A stretch of DNA of 21,835 nt from CAZSMC01 sp964607755 (GCA_964607755.1 CAZSMC010000070.1:1-21835), one strand, 5' to 3'. Shown: positions 1 through 9,063, numbered from the stretch's first letter. Notes: a model not told the origin generated them from the sequence alone. Numbers and translations are program-made.

Positions 1-44
1 ACCAGTGCAAGTACGTTCAAATAACATAAATCCAACTAAATTTT

Positions 45-3000
45 GTGGTAATACTGTTAGCTACTTCATTTAACTCTCCTAAGGTCTTAATAAAATATGA
101 TATAGAATATCAAAACAATAATGATTTTAAAAGTTATATTTCAATACGTACAAATGTATTTGGATCCCCAGAAAATGTAAAAGATGTCACTAGATTAAGA
201 AAAAAATATCCTACATATGATATTGTTAATAACAGCATTAACGCTAAACTTATTGAGAAAAAACCTATCCCCATAGATTTCATATCAAATATTATTAAAA
301 TAAATCAATATTTATCTTCTTTTGAAGATATTAAATCGTACTACGTTGCTATTAAATACCGTCTCAATAGAGAAAATAAATACTTTCATAATGGAATAAA
401 TTACAAAGTTTATTTAATTGGATTAAAAGACACACAATGGAAAATAATACAAATATCAAATGTACCAATACATCGTATTATTAAGGCAGGTTATGGGTTT
501 AATACAAATCATGAAATTAAAGCCTCAAATAAACAATTATCAAAATTTAAAAAATACCTCACACATATTTATCCTACTAAAATTCGGGTTTATCGTATAG
601 CCCATGGTATGGGGCAGGTTGATGAAGTTGATTTTTCTTATTATGTAAAAAATGTACTTCCAAATGAATGGCTATCTTCATGGCCCTCAGAATCACTAAT
701 AGCTGGTGCTTTGGCATGCAAAATGTATGGTTGGTATCATGTACAATATCCTAAAGGAAGTTATTATGATGTTAGAGATGATGAGTATGATCAAGTTTAT
801 AAACCTGGATCAGAAAACTATTACACTAACCAAGCAATTAATTCAGTTTATAATATTGGTGTAGAATGTGAGGATGGTACTTTATTTGAAACACAATATG
901 TTTCAGGTAATTATGGCCCCGATAAACCTTCAGGAACCTATTTAGGAAGAATGTCTCAATGGGGTACCAAATATTGGTCTGACCAAGGAAAAGATTATAA
1001 TTTTATGATTCATTATTATTGGGATAATTCACCACAAGCCAATTATCAACTAGTGCAAACCTTTAGTTATCAAACATCTAATATTCCTATAGTAGAAACT
1101 AAACCCGCTTCAGCTATAATAGAGACCGCTGCTATACTCAATGCTAAGGTTACAGATGATGGCGGTTCAAGTATAATTGAAAGAAGATTTGATTGGGGGG
1201 CTACTCCATCAGATGATAATTGGGATTCTTCTAATTGGGTTACTGATGACCCTAATTCTAGTAACTATGGTAATATATCAGTCTCAGGAAATTATTTTTG
1301 GTATAATTTATCTGGTCTAAGTCCAGGCACAACCTACTATTTTAGAGCCTGGGCTAAAAACAATGTTGGATGGGCAGAGGGAGAGATATTAAGTTTTACT
1401 ACTGAACAATCTACAACCTATCTCACAGTAACATCGCCTACATCCGGTGACAACTGGCAAATGGGCAGTTCGAAAACCATTCAGTGGAATTCCAACGCCG
1501 GTGGAAATGTACGAATACGACTTTACCGGGGCAGCAGTTTTCAACAGGACATTGACACCAACACCTCCAATTACGGCAGTTATACATGGTCAGTGCCCAC
1601 TGGTTTAACTGCGGACAANNNNNNNNNNNNNNNNNNNNNNNNNNNNNNNNNNNNNNNNNNNNNNNNNNNNNNNNNNNNNNNNNNNNNNNNNNNNNNNNNN
1701 NNNNNNNNNNNNNNNNNNCAATTACCGGATTCGCATCACCAGCACATCCGATGCTTCCGTTGACGATTACAGTGATTACTTTACGATCTCGGAAGAGTCT
1801 TATCTTACCGTAACCTCACCATCATCTGGTGACAACTGGCAAAAGGGTAGTTCACAAACGATTCAGTGGAATTCCAACGCCGGTGGTGATGTAAAGATAC
1901 GGCTCTATCGAGGCAGCAGCCTTGTAAATTACATTACCAACCTCACAGCCAATAACGGCAATCATTCCTGGACTGTGTCATCCGGTTTAACTGCGGACAA
2001 CAATTACCGGATTCGCATCACCAGCACATCCGATGCTTCCGTTGACGATTACAGTAGTTATTTTACAATTTCTTCTGAACCTACAAATCCCCAGATCGCC
2101 CTCTCTCCACCTTCATTAAACAACACCTGCTACCAGGGTCAAAATGCTTCATCCCAAACCTTTGAAATCTGGAACTCGGGCGATGGAACGCTTTCCTATC
2201 AAATCAGCGATAATGCGGGATGGTTATCATGCAGTCCTTCTTCAGGCACATCTCACGGTGAACACGATTATATCACAGTTAATTATAACACATCAAGTTT
2301 ATCAACAGGAAACTATACAGCCACAATTTCAGTCACCTCTTCAAACGCGTCCAATAGTCCGGAAACGATTTCCGTATCCCTTGTTGTAGCTGAAGAGTCT
2401 GATAACGAATTAATAAGTGCTTTATCACCTGGAAACTATATTTTGTCTTATCTTGACGAGGGAGATCAATATTATATTGATCGAACATTTACGCTTACTG
2501 ATATTCCAGCCGCCTATGAAGGATTACTATGGATAAAAACAGCAAATGACGATAAATATGCGTCAAGCGATAATTTTCTTTCATTCACAGCAAATCAAAG
2601 GATTATCGTTTATATTGCTTATGATGATCGTACCATTAGCAAGCCTAATTGGCTAACAAATAATTTTTCCAATACAGGTCATGAAATTGGCGTTGATGAT
2701 GTGAGTGTTGGCTCTTTAATTCTTTGGAAAAAAGAATTCCAAAAGGGTTATATTTCTCTTGGTGGTAATAATGCTGCCGGCGCCGTTTTCGATGACACGC
2801 ACATCAGTAATTATGTTGTTCTTATTGAGGAAATAGAAATACCGCCACCAGATATAACTGTTTCACCTTCTTCTAAAAACTTTGGCAATGTTCTGTTGGG
2901 AAATTCTAAAGACCAAAGTTTTTCTATTAGCAATTTTGGAGAAGCTGATCTTCAAGTCACAAGTACAAGTATAATCGGAATCGACAGAGATCATTTTTCT

Positions 3001-5479
3001 ATTACTACTGGAGGTGGCTCTTTCTTTGTTAATGATGGTGAAGAAGACCATATTCTTGTTGTTCGTTTCATGCCAAGTTCCATTAGCGAAAAAAATGCAA
3101 CCTTGCGCATATCAAGCAATGACCCGGACGAAAATCCAAAAGACATATCGTTATCCGGCACCGGTCAGCCCCAGCCACCGGACATTGCTGTTAGTCCATC
3201 ATCTAAAAATTTTGGTGCTGTTACAATAGGAAATTCAACATCACATACTTTCACTATATCCAACACTGGTGGTTCGCAATTGAATGTGACAGGTACAAAT
3301 ATTGTCGGCACTCACCCGGATCATTTTTCTATTACAAGTGGTGCCGGTTCATTTAATGTTTCGGCCGGTGGTTCACATGATCTTGTTGTTGAATTTGCTC
3401 CAAATACCACCGGGGATAAATCAGCAACCCTGCGCATCTCAAGCAATGACCCGGATGAAAATCAAAAAAATATATCCTTATCTGGCACCGGCCAGCCGCA
3501 GCCACCGGACATTGCTGTTAGTCCATCGAATAAAAATTTTGGTGCTGTTACAATAGGACATTCTCCGACTCATACGTTCACTATATCCAACACTGGCGGT
3601 TCTCAATTGAATGTAACAAGTACAAACATTGTCGGCACTAATTCGGATCAGTTTTCTATTATCAATGGTGGAGGATCATTTAATGTATCAGCCGGTCGTT
3701 CCCATGACCTCATTGTTGAATTCTCTCCGACTACCTCCGGTAACAAGTCAGCTACTTTACGTATTTCGAGCAATGATCCGGACGAGAATCCAAAAGATAT
3801 ACCTTTAAACGGTACCGGGCAGCCTCAGCCACCAAATATTGCTGTTAATCCATCATCTAAAGATTTTGGACCTGTTACCATAAACAGTTCTACATCGAAT
3901 ACCTTTACTATATCAAACACCGGAGGTTCTCAATTAAATGTAACTTCAACTGACATTGTCGGGCCTGATGCTGATCAATTTTCCATACAAAGTGGCGGTG
4001 GCTCTTTTAATGTTTCACCAGCCAGTTCACATGATGTCATTATTCGGTTTTCTCCAACATCAACTGGAACTAAAAATGCAACTTTACGAATATCTAATAA
4101 TGATCCTGATGAAAATCCAAAGANNNNNNNNNNNNNNNNNNNNNNNNNNNNNNNNNNNNNNNNNNNNNNNNNNNNNNNNNNNNNNNNNNNNNNNNNNNNN
4201 NNNNNNNNNNNNNNNNNNNNNNNCCAAAGACATTTCGTTAACTGGCGAGGGAAAACAAGCTCCACCGAATATTTCAGTTTCCCCTTCTTACAAAGATTTT
4301 GGATCTGTTTATATTGATAGTTCTTCAGAACAAACCTTTATAGTTTCGAATACAGGTGGCTCTATTCTGAACGTAGCAAGCTCTGAAATCATTGGATCTC
4401 ATCCAGATCATTTTTCTATTTCAAGTGGTGAAGGGCCTTTTGATTTACATCCTGGAAATTCGTATGAACTCTCTGTTCATTTTTTGCCCTTATCTTCTGG
4501 TGATAAAAATGCTATATTATCTTTTTCAAGTAACGATCCTGACGAAAATCCCAAAAACATTTCGCTTCTTGGGATTGGTGTAGCAAAGCCACCTGACATC
4601 AGTGTGAGTCCTGCTCCCTGCCATTTTGAAAATATACCACTTGGCAGCTCATCTGAACAGCCTATTTTGATTTATAACAAAGGCGGTTCAGAACTTAAAG
4701 TTTTTACTACAAGTATAATTGGCACCCATAAAGATCAATTTTCTATCAAAAATGGCGCCGCCCCTTTCTCCGTTGTTCCTGATTTAACTCACACTCTTTT
4801 AATTCTATTTGAGCCGTCTTCCCAGAGTGATAAGAATGCTGCTCTTCGCATTTCCAGCAATGATCCGGATGAAAATCCATTGGACGTCTCTCTTTTAGGC
4901 TCTGTTGATGTCCTGGTACGTTTTGAAAGCTTTACAGCAACTCAGGTTGATAATAATGTTCTACTAAGCTGGCAAACTTCTTTTGAAAAAAATAATCTCG
5001 GTTTTAATGTTCATCAAAGTTATAAATCCAGAAATGGTGGCTGGGAAAACATAGCATTCGTAAAAGGAGCGAACTCATCAAGTACTTCTCAATATTATGA
5101 ATACCTTGATAAATCTATAACGACTCCCGGAAAATATTTTTACCGTCTTGAGCAAATTGACAAGCATGGCAATTGCTCATATTCTCCCACAGTTGAAATT
5201 GAGTTTAATTCACCTGAAAAATTTGCTTTACACCAAAATTATCCAAATCCATTTAACCCCAGCACCACCATTGCCTATGAACTTAAAAATGATGCACATG
5301 TAACAATCAAAGTTTATGATGTTCTCGGAGAAACAGTAGCAACAATACTCCAGGCATATAAAAAAGCCGGTTCCTATAAATTAAAATTCAATGCCGAAAA
5401 TCTTCATGCAGGGATCTACATCTACAAAATAAAAGCAGGCAGCTTTACCCAATATCGGAAAATGACGCTTTTGAAATAG
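45..5479 (+). CDS. Giant T9SS-secreted mosaic protein: SpoIID domain, Kre9-like and choice-of-anchor D repeats (two assembly gaps)
   Basis: One gene spans two N-gaps; joining the flanks directly keeps one frame and gives about 1744 residues. Order: an N-terminal region of about 175 residues with no recognised domain; SpoIID/LytB-like domain about 178-328 (VKNVLPNEWLSSWPSESL with the probable catalytic Glu208, then GRMSQWGTKYWSDQG); fibronectin-like domain 348-453; two 94-residue Kre9/KNH-like repeats; BACON-like domain (about 2092-2388); unnamed beta domain (2398-2844); six or more ASH/Hydin-type repeats (2851-4912); linker; T9SS sorting domain from about 5220 (NYPNPFNPSTTIAYEL) ending in KMTLLK. 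SpoIID enzymes cleave or activate cleavage of peptidoglycan glycan strands; the repeats probably act as extracellular spacers or adhesins. The start is uncertain: GTG at 45 follows an in-frame stop at 27, there is no clear ribosome site, and the expected signal peptide is reduced to a short hydrophobic VILLATS stretch, so the 5' end may be truncated or frameshifted. The first 1.4 kb is much AT-richer than the rest. Domain calls are confident; function is inferred. Confidence 0.85.
1419..2085 (+). repeat. Two tandem 282-base repeats encoding Kre9/KNH-like Ig domains
   Basis: Each unit begins YLTVTSP.SGDNWQ.GSS and ends DDYS.YFTIS, matching the Ser-Thr-rich Kre9/KNH family of Ig-like cell-wall domains (a family assignment from recognition, not from a search). 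Unit 1 starts at 1419 and unit 2 at 1801. After removal of the 100 N the spacing is exactly 282 bases, the same as that measured between equivalent Phe codons at 1780 and 2062. The 55 bases 1719-1773 are identical to 2001-2055. Confidence 0.8.
1619..1718. other. Assembly gap of 100 N inside a repeat
   Basis: Exactly 100 N, the usual placeholder for unknown length. The left flank ends gcggacaa and the right flank begins caattaccgg. Joined, they recreate the uninterrupted sequence found in the second repeat copy around 1993-2010, in frame. The true gap is probably zero or a whole number of 282-base units. Confidence 0.95.
2851..4912 (+). repeat. Array of at least six choice-of-anchor D (ASH/Hydin-like) repeats
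   Basis: Units start at 2851, 3181, 3508, 3835, 4268 and 4595, spaced 330, 327, 327, (gap) and 327 bases, i.e. 109-110 codons. Each begins PPDI.VSPSSK.FG, passes through TISNTGGSQLNVT.T.I and ends NDPDENPKDISLSGTG. Units 1-3 share long, nearly identical nucleotide stretches at their boundaries, which suggests recent tandem duplication. Such domains occur in bacterial surface proteins and are thought to act as rigid spacers or interaction modules. The copy number is uncertain because a scaffold gap falls within the array. Confidence 0.85.
4124..4223. other. Assembly gap of 100 N at a repeat boundary
   Basis: Exactly 100 N. The left flank ends aatccaaaga and the right flank begins ccaaagacat, so a 7-base overlap exists. 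Collapsing that overlap gives a 326-base unit, one base short of 327, and breaks the frame. Direct abutment gives 333 bases and keeps the frame with two extra codons. Additional whole repeat units may be missing. Confidence 0.95.
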
Positions 5480-5488
5480 GAAATCCTT

Positions 5489-6607
5489 ATGCTCTGTAGG
5501 ATTTTAATTATCTGTTCATTTTTACTTTCATTACAATGCTCGTATCTGCCTATATCAAAGCCGTCAGAAATAACACACAATCACGACCCGGATGTCAAAG
5601 CATTCTGGCAATTTGTATCTGATACTTTGATTTTATCTAAATCACATGCTTTCAGTTGTATCAGTGATAATAAAGCTTATTCAAAAGCTTTATCCGAATG
5701 TATGTCTATTCTCTCTGAAAAAATTAAAACAAAAGTACTTTCGACTCAAGAGCATTTCGTTAGAGAAGAACGTTCTTTAGAAAATGATGATGAATTTTAC
5801 GATATTTTTCAAAACGTTGTAAAAAGCACTTCAAATAATGTTTTGCGTAATCAGCGTGAGATTAAAGTATTGTATCGTCCTGGCTATCAAGGTAAATGGG
5901 GCCCATTTGATCTTTTTGGCGGCACTCCCGAGTATCATTGCTATCTTTTATTAGGTGTTCCACAATCTGCCGCAGCTTCTTCCATGATAAAAGAACTTAA
6001 TTATTTGCAAGCCCAAAATGACTCTTTGCGCCGGGTAAACGATGATATCGCACTTCAGCGTAAAGATTCAATATTTCAACGTTTATATAAACTCAAAGTA
6101 ATGAAAGAACTAAAGCAAGATAGTACTCGTTGGCATGCGCAAAAAGATAATTGGCTCCAAAATCAAACTGATTTGAACGAAAGACTACATCTCATTGAAG
6201 TTCGTCTTCAAAACCTGGAGAATAATTTCTCTCGTTCAGTCCCTTTCGCAGATCATATCTTATATGATAAATCCGAAACTGATTTCCGCGATTATAAATA
6301 TTTCGAATTAAATCTAAATATTCTCAAAGATGTGGTTAATTCACTTCATGGTCGGATAACAAACGGTACAAAATTGCTAGTTGTTGGTTATTCAGATATA
6401 ACTATGCCTGAAAATGAGACTCACCAATCATTCGGTTTAAAACGTGCTGAAAATATCAAACAATATTTACTAAATCAAAATATTGGTCTCCATCCTCAAC
6501 AGATACAGACAGAAGGTCGCGGTCCTCGCGCTGCCAAATATCCCAGTGATACCGATTTACATAACCGATATAATCGAAAAGTATGTATCTTTATTCTAAA
6601 ATGGTAA
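5489..6607 (+). CDS. OmpA-family outer-membrane (lipo)protein with LPP20-like and coiled-coil regions
   Basis: 372 residues. A hydrophobic signal ends FLLSLQC with Cys17, a plausible but atypical lipobox (Gln before Cys). Residues about 60-165 resemble the LPP20-type lipoprotein fold (a KALSECMSILSEKI helix, then a YHCYLLLGVP strand). Residues about 165-245 are charged and heptad-like, a likely coiled coil. Residues about 268-372 match the OmpA C-terminal peptidoglycan-binding fold: LLVVGYSD, then LKRAENIKQYLLNQNI, then TEGRGP and NRYNRKVCIF. By family knowledge the OmpA domain holds the outer membrane to peptidoglycan. The ATG at 5489 follows an aggaaa site only 9 bases after the stop of the giant secreted protein, so the two are almost certainly co-transcribed. 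Partnership with that protein is inferred from the shared operon and shared peptidoglycan theme. Confidence 0.82.
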   Translation: MLCRILIICSFLLSLQCSYLPISKPSEITHNHDPDVKAFWQFVSDTLILSKSHAFSCISDNKAYSKALSECMSILSEKIKTKVLSTQEHFVREERSLENDDEFYDIFQNVVKSTSNNVLRNQREIKVLYRPGYQGKWGPFDLFGGTPEYHCYLLLGVPQSAAASSMIKELNYLQAQNDSLRRVNDDIALQRKDSIFQRLYKLKVMKELKQDSTRWHAQKDNWLQNQTDLNERLHLIEVRLQNLENNFSRSVPFADHILYDKSETDFRDYKYFELNLNILKDVVNSLHGRITNGTKLLVVGYSDITMPENETHQSFGLKRAENIKQYLLNQNIGLHPQQIQTEGRGPRAAKYPSDTDLHNRYNRKVCIFILKW

Positions 6608-6626
6608 ATATTTACTTGGTGATTTT

Positions 6627-6713
6627 ATGAATAATAGTATTGTTGAAAAATATCCGGGTTTGTTAAGCTTCAATTTAATAATAATCATCTCTATTATATT
6701 AAAAACTAAATGA
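6627..6713 (+). CDS. Possible 28-residue hydrophobic peptide
   Basis: An ATG 20 bases after the OmpA gene opens a 28-codon frame with a charged start and an Ile-rich segment (NLIIIISIIL) near the C-terminus. The upstream ttggtgat is a poor ribosome site. It may be chance in an AT-rich spacer. Confidence 0.15.
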   Translation: MNNSIVEKYPGLLSFNLIIIISIILKTK

Positions 6714-6745
6714 AAAGTTATCACAAAGAATTTAGAGGTATGATT

Positions 6746-6859
6746 ATGGCTAAAATAAAAGTCAAATGTCCCAAAGGCCATGAATTTTATATGGAGAAAT
6801 GGGAAAGGAAAGCATGTCCAAAATGTGGGCGAGTTGTCATTGGGCCTGAGGCGAAATAA
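6746..6859 (+). CDS. Small zinc-ribbon protein, 37 residues
   Basis: The product has a Cys-x3-His at residues 8-12 (CPKGH) and CPKCG at 24-28, a compact four-ligand zinc-binding arrangement, with a basic N-terminus (MAKIKVK). A gaggt ribosome site lies 6 bases upstream of the ATG at 6746. An in-frame ATG at 6740 sits directly against that site and is less likely to be used. It lies 138 bases after the OmpA gene on the same strand. Similar tiny zinc ribbons are common and mostly uncharacterised; no specific role can be given. The ORF is short, but the metal motifs and ribosome site argue against chance. Confidence 0.5.
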   Translation: MAKIKVKCPKGHEFYMEKWERKACPKCGRVVIGPEAK

Positions 6860-6894
6860 TCCACTCATCCCTTCATTGTGTCTTTGTTCTCTTC

Positions 6895-7068
6895 TCACAC
6901 CGAATTATAGTTTGCAACGTTGTTTGCCTGTGCCAGTTTGGAAAAAATCGTACAAGCCCCGTCTAAAAAATACTCGGTGTTGTTTCGGTTGTGTTTTGCT
7001 TTTTGATAGCCGCGATATTTCCAGTGCTCGAACGAGTCATCCGGATGCTTGTATGCCCTGTTCGTCAT
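6895..7068 (-). pseudogene. Unidentified 57-codon ORF or gene fragment
   Basis: The minus-strand frame from ATG 7068 has protein-like composition (HPDDSFEHWKYRGYQKAKHN, then YFLDGACTIFSKLAQANN) but matches no family I recognise. It overlaps the 3' end of the amidohydrolase relic in a different frame. It could be the displaced end of another gene brought in by deletion, or a real small gene. There is no convincing ribosome site. Confidence 0.3.
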
Positions 7069-7303
7069 ACACTTCATCCAGCGCCAGCACAAAATTGCAG
7101 GCGACACACTTGGAGCCGTTGATCACTTTGAGTAAATGCTTTTGCATTCGCTGGCCTGTTATTTTGTGAAAAAGTGAATGTGTCAGCAGCACCATGACAT
7201 AATACGCCGCTGTTTTTTCAAATTCTTCCGACCAGTAGCAGCCGCTCTGCTCGTCAGCCGGCGCACCAAAATGAATGTGAACATCAATGATATTGTTTCC
7301 CAT
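7037..7303 (-). pseudogene. Amidohydrolase N-terminal relic
   Basis: The ATG at 7303 has gagg a few bases upstream. The product starts MGNNIIDVHIHFGAP, the strand-1 HxH metal-binding motif of TIM-barrel amidohydrolases, and continues GCYWSEEFEKTAAYYVM and VINGSK, then LALDEVYDEQG before a stop. Family members are usually 280 residues or more; only about 88 codons remain, so the catalytic barrel is almost entirely missing. A GTG at 7345 gives a longer alternative start. It follows the membrane-protein relic directly on the same strand, so the two were probably one operon. Confidence 0.65.
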
Positions 7304-7309
7304 GGCATC

Positions 7310-7757
7310 CTCGATGAGTTTTTGTATTTGTAAATAACGTTCCACACGACATTACACAAAATAGCAAAAACGACGAAAAGCGCGATATAGAATGGTTTAA
7401 ACGCGTGCTGATCTAGCCAGATGTAGGATAACAAAATGAGCGGCAGAAAAAAGCCCCCACCATTTCACCAGATGCCAGGCAATCAGGCCTTGCCCCGGCA
7501 TCGTTTCGGAATCCACCTGTCCCGGAACGCATCCAGCCCAGTGGTGGCAAAGAGAACGATCAAAATGAGCCAGTTCATGTTAAATCCTTTCATCTGGTTT
7601 TGTGTTGTCAGGTATGAGAATTTCAGCGCTTCAAAGATGCCAAGCTTCAGAACATTGAGAACGACGTGTAAAAGAAGGCAAAAACAAATTGTATCAGATA
7701 GGTGCGTGCAAGTTGACTATATCTTGTTTTGGAAAGCAGCCCTGTCAGAAAAAGCAT
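7310..7757 (-). pseudogene. Frameshifted membrane-protein relic
   Basis: Reading the minus strand from ATG 7757, hydrophobic protein-like sequence switches frame several times: LARTYLIQFVFAFFYTSF (stop at 7647), then KLGIFEALKFSYL and NMNWLILIVLFATTG (stop at 7483), then MPGQGLIAWHLVKWWG in a third frame, then LLSYIWLDQHAFKPFYIALF back in the second frame. Pieced together this would be a polytopic membrane protein of about 145 residues. At least three indels are needed. A ribosome-like aaaggat precedes the internal ATG at 7578, so a shorter gene starting there is possible. The family is not recognised. Confidence 0.45.
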
Positions 7758-7962
7758 TGGATTTTCAGTGTGAGATGGCTATTTTTACGCATATTATTAT
7801 AAAAATGCAAGGCTTTTTTAAGCCGGAATAATAAGTGTTTCAACGAATCGATTAAAAGTATGTCGAGCCACTGATTTTCACGGATGAAACACGATTAACA
7901 CATAATCCCTGCTCATATTCATCAGGTGTTATTAATTCTTAACAAAACAATGAGGTGCGCCA
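7758..7962. other. Spacer before GH16 with no gene seen
   Basis: About 200 bases without a credible ORF. It contains a short palindrome ggcttttttaagcc near 7808 and the phrase ccactgattttcacggatga near 7869, which resembles interspersed intergenic repeat sequence. No promoter can be assigned with confidence. Confidence 0.4.
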
Positions 7963-9063
7963 ATGTTTGTTAGAATAATTGTTTTCTTTATAGTGATTGC
8001 CTCTGCTGCTTTTGCTCAGGACTGGGAACTGGTGTGGGGCGATGAATTTGACTATGACGGATTGCCTGATCCTGAAAAGTGGAGTTACGAAGAGGGGTAC
8101 GTACGCAATAACGAAAAACAGTATTACACTGTTGAGCGTTCGGAAAATGCGCGCGTCGAAGATGGCATGCTGGTCATCGAATCCCGTAAAGAGGAATATG
8201 AAGACATGGATTACACGTCTGCCAGCGTGCACACCAGGGACAGCTACCATATTCACTATGGCCGGGTTGAAGTTCGCGCCAAACTGCCCACTGGTCGCGG
8301 TATGTGGCCGGCGATCTGGATGCTGGGTGCAAACATTAGTAAAGTTGGCTGGCCGGAATGCGGCGAACTCGATATCATGGAAAATGTCGGTTATGACCCG
8401 GACCGGGTTCACGCCAATGTGCATTGCGAAAAATACAACCACACCAAAGGCAACGGCAAGGGTCACAGCTTGATCGTTTCAGCGCCGTATGAGAATTTTC
8501 ACATCTATGCGCTCGAGTGGACCGAGGATCGGGTCGATTTTTACGTTGATGACCAGAAGCATTTTACCTACAAGGACGAAGGCACCGGCTGGGAAGCCTG
8601 GCCATTCGATAAACCGCATTATCTCATCATCAATGCCGCTATTGGCGGTGCCTGGGGCGGTCAGCAGGGTATCGACGATTCTATCTTTCCGCAAAAGTAT
8701 GTCATCGATTATGTGCGGGTTTATGAAAAATCAACCAGGGTGAACTCGATTCCAAAACCGACAGAAACACGGCTTTGCCAGGCTTATCCCAATCCGTTCA
8801 ATCCCGAAACCACAATTGAATATATCGTGGATCGCAATATGGATGTTGATATCGCGGTTAAAGATGTGTTGGGACGGCGGGTAAAAAATTTGGTTAACGG
8901 CGAACATCCGGCAGGTCAATACAACATTGTTTGGAATGGTCGCGGCGAGAGTGGCGAACAACTGCAGTCAACTCGTGAGGATTGGATTTATGTGGAACTG
9001 AAATTGGGACATAAAATTCCTGTCATCGATGGATTTGTCCTGAATAAAAAAATCCTCTTATGA
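7963..9063 (+). CDS. GH16 family beta-glucanase (laminarinase-like), secreted with T9SS tail
   Basis: 366 residues. Signal peptide MFVRIIVFFIVIASAAFA, then a GH16 jelly-roll: WGDEFDYDG near 25-33, GRVEVRAKLPTGRGMWPAIWM at 100-120, catalytic motif GELDIMEN with nucleophile Glu135, Asp137 and acid/base Glu140, and NAAIGGAWGG near 224. Members hydrolyse beta-1,3 or mixed beta-1,3/1,4 glucans such as laminarin. The C-terminal part from about 272 (QAYPNPFNPETTIEY) is a T9SS sorting domain, so it is likely secreted or surface-bound; its last strands (STREDWIYVELKLG) deviate from the usual pattern but still end KKILL. A gaggtg site sits a few bases before the ATG. It is flanked by relic genes on both sides, so it seems to be an isolated cargo gene. 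Confidence 0.92.
   Translation: MFVRIIVFFIVIASAAFAQDWELVWGDEFDYDGLPDPEKWSYEEGYVRNNEKQYYTVERSENARVEDGMLVIESRKEEYEDMDYTSASVHTRDSYHIHYGRVEVRAKLPTGRGMWPAIWMLGANISKVGWPECGELDIMENVGYDPDRVHANVHCEKYNHTKGNGKGHSLIVSAPYENFHIYALEWTEDRVDFYVDDQKHFTYKDEGTGWEAWPFDKPHYLIINAAIGGAWGGQQGIDDSIFPQKYVIDYVRVYEKSTRVNSIPKPTETRLCQAYPNPFNPETTIEYIVDRNMDVDIAVKDVLGRRVKNLVNGEHPAGQYNIVWNGRGESGEQLQSTREDWIYVELKLGHKIPVIDGFVLNKKILL

Noticed and set aside
1975..4317. Separate gene starting at 1975
   Set aside because: The frame continues upstream through a full repeat unit to the gap at 1718; the Met is internal to the giant protein.
2851..4912. Possible CRISPR array from regular repeats
   Set aside because: The 327-base period is a coding multiple and the repeats translate as ASH domains; there are no short repeats with spacers.
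6780..7169. 129-codon plus-strand open frame
   Set aside because: Overlaps the small zinc-ribbon gene and the relics in the wrong frame; no domain.
7436..7831. 131-codon plus-strand open frame
   Set aside because: Antisense to the membrane-protein relic; composition is not protein-like and there is no ribosome site.
7939..8466. 175-codon minus-strand frame opposite GH16
   Set aside because: Shadow of the GH16 gene, which carries the intact GELDIMEN catalytic motif.
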